Numbered from the stretch's first letter, positions 1 through 7,153 are shown. The stretch: DNA of 24,061 nucleotides from Eggerthellaceae bacterium UBA5808 (GCA_002417975.1 DIDE01000040.1:5120-29180), one strand, 5' to 3'. Made by a program: numbers and translations. The notes: generated by a model not told the origin, from the sequence alone.

Positions 1-854
1 CCAATTCGGACAACAGGTTCTTCGCTATCTTCAATATTGTCAAGAAGATGCACCATGACCGTATTGTTCTCAAGAAGTTGTAACACAGGAGCGAGTGTTT
101 CGGGATGTTGGAACTCAGGTTGTTGAATCAATGTTGAAAGACCAACCTTATGAGCATGTCCGACGCCACCCTCTTGGAGACAGATGAACAGTTCACTTAA
201 CAACTGATGAATGAGCGGATCACGCAATGCAGATATTGTATCTAGATCCATTCGATTTTTCATCTCACGGAAATTATGACCAACAAGTACATGACTCAAA
301 ATATCCTGAGCGTGTGCCAATACTTGAGCATCAATAGGATGGTCAAAATCAACGGCGCGATTTAATACACGCCCTTTATCGCTCACTACAACGATGAGAA
401 CACGATACGGCGTCAATGAAAGCAGCGAAAGCTGCCGAATATTGAGAGAAAGCGTTGATGGGGGAAGTACAATCGATAAGCAATCAGTCAAATGAGCAAG
501 TGCTGCCGATGTATGCTCCATAAGATCATCGAGTTCGGAAGCACTATCACGCAATTGTTGCACAGCCTTTTCGGTCGACTCATCCATAGCGGAGAGGTCA
601 AGCTCACTTCGAAGCAGCTCGTCAACGAAAGATCGATAGCCCGTATCCGTCGGAATACGTCCCGCAGATGTATGAGGCTGAGAAATATAACCTGCTTCTT
701 CCAAAACAGAAAGTTCATTGCGCACCGTCGCGGGACTCACCCCAAGCTTATGTCGTTCAACGAGTGTACGAGAACCAACAGGAAGAGCATAAGCAACATA
801 CTCCTCGATCAAGGCGGCAAGAACGCGCTGTCGGCGATCTGAGAGCATGAGCAT
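1..854 (-). CDS. hrcA: Heat-inducible transcription repressor HrcA, C-terminus cut by window edge
   Basis: HrcA represses class I heat-shock genes (groE, dnaK) by binding CIRCE operators. I translated the minus strand by hand: 284 complete codons are open to the left edge, so roughly the last 50-60 residues of a usual 340-350 aa HrcA are missing. The N-terminus is a winged-helix domain with RRQRVLAALIEEYV, then the family signature VSPATVRNELSVLEEAGYI and the phrase HTSAGRIPTDTGYR; a GAF-like ligand/dimer domain follows. Two in-frame ATGs lie at 854 and 848, with an AAGAAGGG ribosome site just upstream; 848 is an equally possible start. A CIRCE-like operator lies about 100 bases upstream, so autoregulation is likely. 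In other bacteria dnaJ, grpE or dnaK often follow; here that part is outside the window. The next gene upstream is hemW, 175 bases away. Confidence 0.95.
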   Translation of the reverse strand, partial: MLMLSDRRQRVLAALIEEYVAYALPVGSRTLVERHKLGVSPATVRNELSVLEEAGYISQPHTSAGRIPTDTGYRSFVDELLRSELDLSAMDESTEKAVQQLRDSASELDDLMEHTSAALAHLTDCLSIVLPPSTLSLNIRQLSLLSLTPYRVLIVVVSDKGRVLNRAVDFDHPIDAQVLAHAQDILSHVLVGHNFREMKNRMDLDTISALRDPLIHQLLSELFICLQEGGVGHAHKVGLSTLIQQPEFQHPETLAPVLQLLENNTVMVHLLDNIEDSEEPVVRI

Positions 855-952
855 CAATCCCTTCTTTATATCAAAAAAACTACGGATCAATAAGACGGCA
901 CTTTATATTCATGCATCGTTACCGTATATAGAGATCCTTTTCTCTACGCACC

Positions 953-982
953 ATTCTAGCAGCGCACCCCATAGAGTGCTAA
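953..982 (-). promoter_or_regulatory. Candidate hrcA promoter inside the CIRCE element
   Basis: On the minus strand a -35-like TTAGCA (977-982) is followed by 18 bases and a -10-like TAGAAT (953-958, 5 of 6 matches to TATAAT). Transcription would begin near 945-947, giving a leader of about 90 bases before the hrcA ATG. The -35 lies in the perfect CIRCE half-site and the -10 runs out of the degenerate half-site, which fits a repressible housekeeping-sigma promoter. Confidence 0.5.
956..982 (-). promoter_or_regulatory. CIRCE-like HrcA operator upstream of hrcA
   Basis: On the minus strand the sequence reads TTAGCACTC, nine bases, CGCTGCTAG. The CIRCE consensus is TTAGCACTC-N9-GAGTGCTAA. The left arm is a perfect 9/9 match, the spacer is exactly nine, and the right arm keeps only 5/9, mainly the TGCTA core. 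It sits upstream of hrcA, the classic place for autoregulation, and it overlaps the predicted promoter, so bound HrcA would block RNA polymerase. Confidence 0.8.
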
Positions 983-1029
983 ACAGAAGAGGAAACTATA
1001 CCAAGCTGTCATATTGTCACATTACGTGA

Positions 1030-2235
1030 TCAAGGAGCTAAATTATACAATGCACCATACAATTCATTACCACATAACCAGCCACGGTCGGTCGGACACC
1101 AACAAGAACCGTTATGCGTGATAAGACCTTGAGATTGTAGATCAGCCAATGCATGAGTCACATCAGGAAGCAGTATTTGAGCACGACCAACCATAGTATC
1201 AGTCACACCACCTGACATACGCATACCAAGCATAAGATCTTCGGCACAACGCTCACGGTTATCGAGCGAATCGACAACAACCCCATCCTTCAAACGAACT
1301 CGTCGACGATCCGATTGCTGCATAGATACTGCCGATGGTCCTAATCCGAGATAAGGAATCCCGGTCCAATAGGCACAATTATGACGGCATTCGTAGCCAT
1401 CACGTGCATAACTCGCCACTTCATACCGATGAAACCCAGCAGATTCTAGTTCTTGGCACGCACAAACCATCTGCTCAGCTTGAAGATCGTCCGATACAGC
1501 AGCAAGTTCGCCCCGCTGCTGCATCCGATCAAACGGTGTACCTTCCTCGATAGTAAGTGGATAAACACTCACATGTGTAACGCCAAGCGCAATCGCACGA
1601 CGGACACTTGAACGAAACGATTCCGTAGTTTGACCAGGTATACCACACATTAGATCAACACTCACATTTTTAAAACGCGTATGAGCACAAGCTATGGCAT
1701 CGGATGCTTGTTGAGCAGTATGAACACGACCAAGCGTTTGAAGAACTTCATCGTCAAAACTCTGAACACCAATAGAAATTCTATTAACCCCAAGCGCCCA
1801 GAGATCCTTAACCATGGGCTCAGTTAAACTATCCGGGTTAGCTTCCATTGAACATTCAACATCAGGCTCAAGACGCATCGATAAAGAAAGCATATACAGT
1901 ATTGATGTAAGACGTCGCAAGCCAAGATACGTTGGTGTACCACCACCAAGATATACGGTTTGTATGTGTGAAAGATCGCCAGATTGACTCGCATGATGAA
2001 TTGATCGAACAATCAGATCGGTATACGTATCAAGACGTGAAGACGTCGAAGGAACAGCTTCGGTCGCAAAATCACAATAGCTACAGCGCTTATGACAAAA
2101 AGGAACATGAATATATAGAGCACCGTAAGGCGCGCGCTCCGATGCAGAAAGTCCTTCAGAAGGCACACTATTTGCTGAATCTACCATACTGAGGGTGTCA
2201 GTAGAAGCACCTGAGATGTCAACCGCATCATTCAT
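1030..2235 (-). CDS. hemW: HemW-type radical SAM protein (heme chaperone, HemN-like)
   Basis: HemW is a radical SAM protein related to coproporphyrinogen III dehydrogenase; characterised members bind heme and deliver it to respiratory enzymes. This 401-residue protein has the [4Fe-4S] motif C47-x3-C51-x2-C54 in HVPFCHKRCSYCDF, the SAM-binding GGGTP at 97-101, and HNCAYW at 285-290, which marks HemW. The fourth nearby cysteine (CxxxCxxCxC) of true HemN is absent, so coproporphyrinogen oxidation is unlikely. About 36 Ser/Asp/Ala-rich residues precede the core, longer than usual, but the ATG at 2235 has an AAGG site eight bases upstream and overlaps the dusB stop by eight bases, supporting coupled translation. 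Older annotation would call it oxygen-independent coproporphyrinogen III oxidase. Confidence 0.93.
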   Translation of the reverse strand: MNDAVDISGASTDTLSMVDSANSVPSEGLSASERAPYGALYIHVPFCHKRCSYCDFATEAVPSTSSRLDTYTDLIVRSIHHASQSGDLSHIQTVYLGGGTPTYLGLRRLTSILYMLSLSMRLEPDVECSMEANPDSLTEPMVKDLWALGVNRISIGVQSFDDEVLQTLGRVHTAQQASDAIACAHTRFKNVSVDLMCGIPGQTTESFRSSVRRAIALGVTHVSVYPLTIEEGTPFDRMQQRGELAAVSDDLQAEQMVCACQELESAGFHRYEVASYARDGYECRHNCAYWTGIPYLGLGPSAVSMQQSDRRRVRLKDGVVVDSLDNRERCAEDLMLGMRMSGGVTDTMVGRAQILLPDVTHALADLQSQGLITHNGSCWCPTDRGWLCGNELYGALYNLAP

Positions 2236-3280
2236 GGCGAACGCCTTCTTTTTTTATATCTTCACAACGCTGAGCACAGCACAACACTTCGTCCTGCGAC
2301 ATCGTATAATCAACGTTGTAACACTCGAGTTCATCAAATACCGCATCGTAGTCATCCACTGTTGAGCAGTGATTAAATGCAGCACGGGCAACCGAGGCAC
2401 CAGGAAGCCCTTTACAATACCAGGCTGCTTGTTTACGCATACGGACAATAGAATACGGATCATACGCTGCTTGCATATGCGCATGCCGTCGAGCACACTC
2501 AAGACGTTCAAGTGGAGTTGGAGGCATAGGCTCGTCTCGACCCTCAAGCGCAGCGCATATGGAATCAAATACCCAAGGATTACCCTCACTTGCTCGTGCA
2601 ATCATAAGAGCAGTACATCCCGTCGTATCCATCATCTGGCGCCCTGATTTGCCATCAACAATGTCACCATTACCAATAACAGGAATAGTAACTGACTTTA
2701 CAACGCGTCCAATAACACCCCAATCGGCTTTACCATGATAGAGCTGTCCTGCATAGCGACCATGAACGGTCACTGCTGATGCACCTGCATCTTCAATTAC
2801 ATGGGCAAAACAAGGAGCCGTCTCTTCACCTGAGGCATACCCACGACGAAATTTAACGGTCACTGGAACATCAACCGCATGTACTACCGATTGAACGACT
2901 GAATGAGCCTCATCTGGACGCAGCATCAGTGAAGCTCCGTCGCCCTTTTTGACCACCTTGTGAGCAGGACATCCCATATTTATATCAATACAAGCAAGAT
3001 GATCTCCCATAAGATCTTCGACCCTAGCAGCCTCACGAGCCATAACATCTGGTTTATGCCCAAAAAGCTGCACAGCAACAACATCTTCGAGCGGAGAACG
3101 ATCAAGCAGACTGCGCGTCTTTTGACTTCCATAGGCAAGCCCTTGCGCACTGATCATCTCGGTATAGGTCAACTGAGCACCATGTTCGATACAGAGTGTT
3201 CGCATAACTTGATCACTCACGCCAGCCATAGGCGCAAGAATGACACGATGGTTGTGTAAAAATGAGGAAAAATCGCTCAA
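2228..3280 (-). CDS. dusB: tRNA-dihydrouridine synthase (Dus family, DusB-like)
   Basis: Dus enzymes are FMN-dependent and reduce specific uridines in the tRNA D-loop to dihydrouridine with NADPH. The 350-residue protein has the N-terminal FMN motif APMAGVSD at 16-23, TEMISAQGL at 40-48, the DINMGCPAHKVVKKGDG block with catalytic Cys104, VKFRRG, VHGRYAGQLYHGKADW, the phosphate-binding VIGNGDI, and ARASEGNPWVF. The C-terminal helical RNA-binding domain follows, so it is full length. The start is TTG at 3280, supported by GGGAG eight bases upstream; no ATG fits the N-terminal barrel strand. The stop overlaps the hemW ATG. A perfect 13-bp palindrome lies about 55-90 bases upstream of the start. 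The exact Dus subfamily is inferred from the GCPAHKVVKKGDGASLM signature. Confidence 0.93.
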   Translation of the reverse strand: MSDFSSFLHNHRVILAPMAGVSDQVMRTLCIEHGAQLTYTEMISAQGLAYGSQKTRSLLDRSPLEDVVAVQLFGHKPDVMAREAARVEDLMGDHLACIDINMGCPAHKVVKKGDGASLMLRPDEAHSVVQSVVHAVDVPVTVKFRRGYASGEETAPCFAHVIEDAGASAVTVHGRYAGQLYHGKADWGVIGRVVKSVTIPVIGNGDIVDGKSGRQMMDTTGCTALMIARASEGNPWVFDSICAALEGRDEPMPPTPLERLECARRHAHMQAAYDPYSIVRMRKQAAWYCKGLPGASVARAAFNHCSTVDDYDAVFDELECYNVDYTMSQDEVLCCAQRCEDIKKEGVRHE

Positions 3281-3335
3281 TATAATAACTCCCGCTGATC
3301 ATCAATACGCAGAACCCCATCATCGCACAGGATAC

Positions 3336-3368
3336 CTGTCTAAAGAAATAATCTGTTTCTTTAGACAG
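3336..3368. repeat. Perfect 13-bp inverted repeat with 7-base loop, nitroreductase-dusB gap
   Basis: The arms CTGTCTAAAGAAA (3336-3348) and TTTCTTTAGACAG (3356-3368) are perfectly complementary around the loop taatctg. The repeat begins 21 bases past the nitroreductase stop and ends 55 bases before the dusB TTG. No T-run follows it in the minus-strand direction, so it is not a standard intrinsic terminator. It could be a factor-assisted terminator, an mRNA-stabilising hairpin, or an operator for dusB-hemW. Confidence 0.75.
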
Positions 3369-3388
3369 CGATTGATACAACTCTTATT

Positions 3389-3910
3389 TTATTTAATCCA
3401 CGTAACAGTACTTGCACGTTTAAAGCGCGTTCCTGGTTCAGCAGGATAGCCAAACGCTGCAATACCGTAGACAACTTCATTATTAGCAATAGAAAGTTCC
3501 CCTAGAAGCGCCCGAACCTCTGGCTCATCACAGTGCCCATTCATCTGATTAAGCCACACGCTACCAATACCTAAACTATGCGCAGCAAGAAACATTGTCT
3601 GTATAGCACACCCATCATCTTCTCGTCCATACTGCGCATCTCGTGCATGGGCGACAATAATCAATGCAGCTGGATGATACATTGTATAGCCATCAATACC
3701 ATTTGCTGTGCCGAGAACTTGAGCTATATGCTCAATGTGAGAAACATCATTAACAATCACAAAATGCCATTGTTGAAGGTTAATTGCGGAAGGAGCCCAC
3801 TGTCCACAGGTAACAATTGTCTCCAGATCTTCGTGAGAAATCGCCTTATCAGTAAATCGACGAATACTACGACGACCCAAAATTACATCAATACATTCAT
3901 TGTCCTTCAT
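3389..3910 (-). CDS. Nitroreductase-family FMN-dependent oxidoreductase
   Basis: This 173-residue protein belongs to the small nitroreductase superfamily, flavoenzymes that use NAD(P)H to reduce nitro compounds, quinones or other acceptors; the physiological substrate is unknown. It shows the FMN phosphate-binding RRSIRRF at residues 13-19, the APSAINLQQW block at 39-48, and the C-terminal GIGSVWLNQMN and AAFGYPAEPGTRFKR segments. No iron-sulfur domain is fused to it. Three in-frame ATGs occur at 3919, 3916 and 3910; only the last has proper spacing (nine bases) from the AAAGG site at 3920-3924, so I chose it. It lies 104 bases downstream of the small membrane protein and about 110 bases upstream of dusB. 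It may be cotranscribed with either neighbour. Confidence 0.9.
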   Translation of the reverse strand: MKDNECIDVILGRRSIRRFTDKAISHEDLETIVTCGQWAPSAINLQQWHFVIVNDVSHIEHIAQVLGTANGIDGYTMYHPAALIIVAHARDAQYGREDDGCAIQTMFLAAHSLGIGSVWLNQMNGHCDEPEVRALLGELSIANNEVVYGIAAFGYPAEPGTRFKRASTVTWIK

Positions 3911-4014
3911 AGCCATCATCCTTTGCTAAAACATAAAGCCTACAACATATACAAAAGCTACTTAATAAGCATATACGCAGAAAGAAACGAATGAAACAAC
4001 GCTACATTTCAGAC

Positions 4015-4203
4015 CTAGGCATTTATAATCGCAACCGAATTAGCCAAAACAAGAACTGCAAGTAAAAAGATTATAAAAATGACCACAATGCAACCAATCA
4101 CCACAGCTACTTTACTCGATGTGCTCATTCCTTTAGAAAGAGTTTTCTTTTTGTCATCAAAAGGATCATCGAGCCAATCGTATTGATCTTGTTTACGCGC
4201 CAT
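4015..4203 (-). CDS. Small single-pass membrane protein coupled to lepA, function unknown
   Basis: I do not recognise this 62-residue protein. It has a charged N-terminal half (MARKQDQYDWLDDPFDDKKK, then a Ser/Thr stretch) and one hydrophobic segment at about residues 31-57, rich in Val, Ile and Leu, ending in a short polar tail. There is no signal-peptidase site, so it is probably membrane-anchored; by the positive-inside rule the charged half is likely cytoplasmic. Its ATG overlaps the lepA TAA by one base (TAATG), the usual arrangement for translational re-initiation, which supports it as a real gene. Lack of a strong independent ribosome site fits with coupling. Homologues at the same position in relatives would confirm it. 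Confidence 0.75.
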   Translation of the reverse strand: MARKQDQYDWLDDPFDDKKKTLSKGMSTSSKVAVVIGCIVVIFIIFLLAVLVLANSVAIINA

Positions 4204-6008
4204 TATTCATCCACCTTTAAAATCGCCATAAACGCATCCTGGGGAACCTCAACATTCCCAATATTCTTCATGCGCTTCTTCCCCTGCTTCTGCTTTTCCA
4301 AAAGTTTACGCTTACGTGAGATATCGCCACCATAGCACTTCGCAAGTACATCTTTACGTTTTGCGCGTACGGTTTCACGTGCCAGGACACGCCCACCTAC
4401 CGCCGCCTGAATGGGCACTTCAAAAAGTTGACGCGGAATAATGTCCTTAAGTTTGAGAACTAAGGAACGACCACGTTCGTAGGCTTTATCGCTATGAACA
4501 ATAAATGACAAAGCATCCACAGGCTTTCCAGCAAGCAAAATATCGAGCTTCACCATCTTCGAAGGACGATATTCATCAAATTCGTAGTCAAGCGATGCAT
4601 ACCCTTTCGTATTGCTCTTTAAGCGATCGAAATAATCCATAATGAGTTCAGAAAGTGGCATGTTCCAAATCATCTCGACTGTAGAAGCCGATAAATAATT
4701 CATCGTTACAAATTCGCCGCGTCGCTCAACGGTTAATTCCATAACAGGACCAATATAGTCGGGAGGAACGAGAATTTTTGCAACAAGAAATGGCTCTTCA
4801 ACATGATCAATCTCACCAGGATCAGGAAGATCTTGCGGTGAATGCAAACTGATCATCTCGCCATTCGTTGTATATACATGATATTCAACGCTGGGAGCAG
4901 TGGCCAAAAGATCAAGCCCAAATTCCCTCTCAAGACGTTCCTTAACCACTTCCATATGAAGTAGACCAAGGAAGCCAACACGAAATCCAAACCCAAGAGC
5001 ATGACTCGTCTCAGGATCATACAAAAGAGCTGGATCATTGAGCTGAAGCTTTTCAAGTGCATCCCGCAACTCGGGATATTGATCAGTCTCTATCGGAAAG
5101 AGCCCTGTAAATACCATCGGTTTAACTTCGCGATACCCTGGAACTGGCTGTTCAGCAGGATTATCAGCCAGCGTAATTGTATCGCCAACTTTAACTTCAC
5201 AAGGATCTTTAAGACCTGTTACTACGTATCCAACCTCACCAACCGAAAGTGAATCCGTAGGCACTTCTTTAGGCCGACGAACACCGAGTTCTTCTACGGT
5301 TGCTTGGCAGCCTGTTGCCATCATGCGAATACGAGCACGCGATGGAAGCGTACCTTCGACGATACGCACAAGTACAACCACGCCTCTGTAGGAATCAAAT
5401 ACCGAATCAAAGATAAGCGCACGTAAAGGCGCAGAGGCATCCCCTGTTGGAGCAGGAATGTTATAGACAACTGATTCAAGTAAATCGTGAACACCTACAC
5501 CAGTTTTTCCGCTGGTCAAAACAGCATCGTCAGCAGGAATAGCGAGGCCATCCTCTATTTCTGCTTTAACCCGTTCAGGTTCTGCTGAAGGTAGGTCAAT
5601 TTTGTTAATAACAGGTATAACTTCAAGATTGGCGTTCATAGCCATCATGGCATTCGCAACAGTTTGCGCTTCGACACCCTGCGTTGCATCAACAACCAGT
5701 ACAGCACCTTCGCACGCCGCAAGACTCCGCGAAACTTCATACGTAAAATCAACATGACCTGGGGTGTCAATCAGATTGAGATGGTATACATCTCCATCAT
5801 CTGCTCGATAGTCAACACGTACAGCTTGACTTTTAATGGTTATGCCACGCTCACGTTCAATATCCATCGAATCAAGAACCTGACTTTGCATATCGCGATG
5901 TGCAATCGTACCCGTCAATTCAAGAATACGATCAGATATCGTCGACTTACCATGATCGATATGAGCGATAATACTAAAATTACGAATATGTTTTGGGTCT
6001 GTATTCAT
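4203..6008 (-). CDS. lepA: Elongation factor 4 (LepA), ribosome-associated GTPase
   Basis: LepA/EF4 is a translational GTPase that binds the ribosome; it has been linked to back-translocation and to 30S subunit biogenesis. The 601-residue length matches the family. The GTPase motifs are intact: P-loop AHIDHGKS at 15-22, switch I ERERGITI near 51-58, DTPGH at 81-85 and NKID at 135-138. The EF-G-like domains follow, and the LepA-specific C-terminal domain is present, with SDKAYERGRSLVLKLKD, the RAKRKDVLAKCYGGDISRKRKLL block and a KQKQGKKRMK basic segment. The ATG at 6008 has only a weak, distant GAGG upstream. It is divergent from rpsT across a 512-base gap and its stop overlaps the small membrane protein start. 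Confidence 0.97.
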   Translation of the reverse strand: MNTDPKHIRNFSIIAHIDHGKSTISDRILELTGTIAHRDMQSQVLDSMDIERERGITIKSQAVRVDYRADDGDVYHLNLIDTPGHVDFTYEVSRSLAACEGAVLVVDATQGVEAQTVANAMMAMNANLEVIPVINKIDLPSAEPERVKAEIEDGLAIPADDAVLTSGKTGVGVHDLLESVVYNIPAPTGDASAPLRALIFDSVFDSYRGVVVLVRIVEGTLPSRARIRMMATGCQATVEELGVRRPKEVPTDSLSVGEVGYVVTGLKDPCEVKVGDTITLADNPAEQPVPGYREVKPMVFTGLFPIETDQYPELRDALEKLQLNDPALLYDPETSHALGFGFRVGFLGLLHMEVVKERLEREFGLDLLATAPSVEYHVYTTNGEMISLHSPQDLPDPGEIDHVEEPFLVAKILVPPDYIGPVMELTVERRGEFVTMNYLSASTVEMIWNMPLSELIMDYFDRLKSNTKGYASLDYEFDEYRPSKMVKLDILLAGKPVDALSFIVHSDKAYERGRSLVLKLKDIIPRQLFEVPIQAAVGGRVLARETVRAKRKDVLAKCYGGDISRKRKLLEKQKQGKKRMKNIGNVEVPQDAFMAILKVDE

Positions 6009-6166
6009 TGCTATTACTATACCTCAATCACTTCTTTATCCTCATAGGAAGGGTCAACGTACACGAGACATACAGCCTTACGTTTAAACAACACGTTCGG
6101 ATACAATGTACTACCCGATAGGTAAATCGCTCTATACGGTATAAAAAGATAGCTAAACATTGCATT

Positions 6167-6197
6167 ATTAAAGACAACTCTACATCAAAGTTGTCAA
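6167..6197 (-). promoter_or_regulatory. Candidate lepA promoter with overlapping inverted repeat
   Basis: On the minus strand a perfect -35 TTGACA (6192-6197) is followed by 19 bases and TTTAAT (6167-6172, 5 of 6 to TATAAT). The 19-base spacing is long. The inverted repeat GACAACT (6173-6179) / AGTTGTC (6189-6195), nine bases apart, fills the spacer and runs into the -35, as an operator would. The leader to the lepA ATG would be about 150 bases. Other weaker promoter-like pairs exist in the same gap. Confidence 0.35.
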
Positions 6198-6320
6198 TGC
6201 AAGCTTTAATTAAAGTTCTTGTTTATATATTCAAAGACAAATTCGCTTACAGAAAATGCATATATAACCTTGCAAACGTAGCTCAACCGTGTAAATCCAT
6301 TTATGAAATATGAATGATCG

Positions 6321-6348
6321 ATGACAACCCAAAGAGATGCGCTATACT
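6321..6348 (+). promoter_or_regulatory. Candidate rpsT promoter
   Basis: The plus strand has ATGACA (6321-6326, 5 of 6 to TTGACA), 16 bases, then TATACT (6343-6348, 5 of 6 to TATAAT). Transcription would start near 6355, giving a leader of about 165 bases before the rpsT GTG. This is the best plus-strand promoter match I found in the lepA-rpsT gap. Confidence 0.5.
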
Positions 6349-6451
6349 GCTAAGAGCTAAGCGACAGGTAATCCGATTTTCATCAGATAGCAATTGCAAG
6401 ATTGATAGATGATGTTTAGTCATGGTTTCATCGTCGTATGTATACAAAGAA

Positions 6452-6487
6452 AGACGGATCTATGGTAATCTCTCTTAGATTACGTCT
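6452..6487 (+). promoter_or_regulatory. Hairpin in the rpsT leader
   Basis: The arms GTAATCT (6465-6471) and AGATTAC (6477-6483) are perfect complements around a five-base loop. Further out AGACG (6452-6456) can pair with CGTCT (6483-6487), sharing one base with the inner arm, so the two stems compete slightly or stack with a bulge. The structure ends 20 bases before the GGAGG of rpsT. Ribosomal protein genes often have leader structures for feedback control; a role here is inference. Confidence 0.35.
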
Positions 6488-6520
6488 GAACATGAGATTT
6501 ATAACATGGAGGAAAAGAAC

Positions 6521-7015
6521 GTGGCGAACATTAAAAGCCAGAAAAAGCGCATCATTACCAATGAAAAGGCTCGTATGCGCAACCGCGCTATTCGTTCGGA
6601 GCTTAAAACCGCAACGCGCGCTGTCAAAGATGCCGTTGCAGCAAAAGATGGTGCTGCAGCAATTGCAGCAGCACATAGCGCTTGCAAATTGATGGATCGT
6701 GCGGTAACTAAGGGCACTATTCATAAAAACCAAGCTGCAAACCGTAAAAGCAAAATCATGAAGCTTGCAAATTCCGTTGCAACTGATGCAGATCGCAAAG
6801 CTTATAAGGCTCCTGCGAAAAAAGCACCAGCGAAAAAGGGAACTTCTAAAAAGGCCGAAGCTAAGGCCGAGCGTCAGAAGGCAATGGAAGCTGCTTCAAA
6901 AGAAAAAGCTAAGCGTCGTACCGCAACTCAGAAGGCTCAGAAAGCTGCTGCTAAAAAGGCTGCTGCTGCTGAGAAAGCTGAAGCAGAAGCTGACGCAACC
7001 GAAAAAGCTGAATAA
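6521..7015 (+). CDS. rpsT: 30S ribosomal protein S20 with long Ala/Lys/Glu tail
   Basis: S20 binds 16S rRNA in the body of the 30S subunit. The start is GTG at 6521: GGAGG at 6508-6512 stands eight bases before it, and MANIKSQKKRI is the normal S20 N-terminus. An upstream ATG at 6506 overlaps the ribosome site and is rejected. Residues 1 to about 88 are a complete S20 core (NEKARMRNRAIRSELKT, GTIHKNQAANRKSKIMKLAN). About 76 further residues follow, almost only Ala, Lys, Glu, Arg, with AKKAP repeats near 99-107 like histone H1 or HU tails, ending in an acidic run. Typical S20 is 85-90 residues, so 164 is nearly double. It is the only plus-strand gene and ends 33 bases before a strong terminator. 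Confidence 0.96.
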   Translation: MANIKSQKKRIITNEKARMRNRAIRSELKTATRAVKDAVAAKDGAAAIAAAHSACKLMDRAVTKGTIHKNQAANRKSKIMKLANSVATDADRKAYKAPAKKAPAKKGTSKKAEAKAERQKAMEAASKEKAKRRTATQKAQKAAAKKAAAAEKAEAEADATEKAE

Positions 7016-7047
7016 CCTGTATTTATACAGAGATTCATCCGCATATC

Positions 7048-7081
7048 ACTTAAAAAGGAGGCTTCGGCCTCCTTTTTAAGT
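7048..7081. terminator. Bidirectional intrinsic terminator between rpsT and holA
   Basis: A perfect 15-bp stem, ACTTAAAAAGGAGGC (7048-7062) and GCCTCCTTTTTAAGT (7067-7081), closes a TTCG tetraloop, an unusually stable loop. Five Ts end the GC-rich stem on each strand because the stem includes A5/T5 tracts. It lies 33 bases after the rpsT stop and 73 bases after the holA stop on the other strand, so it can end both converging transcripts. Confidence 0.93.
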
Positions 7082-7153
7082 TTCATTGTTATATTCAATT
7101 CAATATTTCATTAAAACCTAAACCGCATATAAGAACATTCAAATAAGGTACCC

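Larger units (their letters stand above)
6009..6520. other. Intergenic region between divergent lepA and rpsT
   Basis: This is the only stretch over 300 bases without a gene. It is AT-rich. It holds the candidate lepA promoter and inverted repeat (6167-6197), the candidate rpsT promoter (6321-6348) and the rpsT leader hairpin (6452-6487). Open frames here are short, lack ribosome sites and have no protein-like composition. I see no tRNA, small RNA with a clear terminator, or repeat family. Confidence 0.6.

Noticed and set aside
492..1029. Plus-strand open frames over hrcA and its upstream region
   Set aside because: They are antisense to hrcA or cross its promoter, without ribosome sites or recognisable domains.
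6506..6520. ATG at 6506 as rpsT start
   Set aside because: It overlaps the GGAGG ribosome site; the GTG at 6521 gives the normal S20 N-terminus and proper spacing.
6428..6733. Minus-strand open frame opposite rpsT
   Set aside because: It is antisense to S20, whose product is certain; no ribosome site and an odd Phe/Cys-rich composition.
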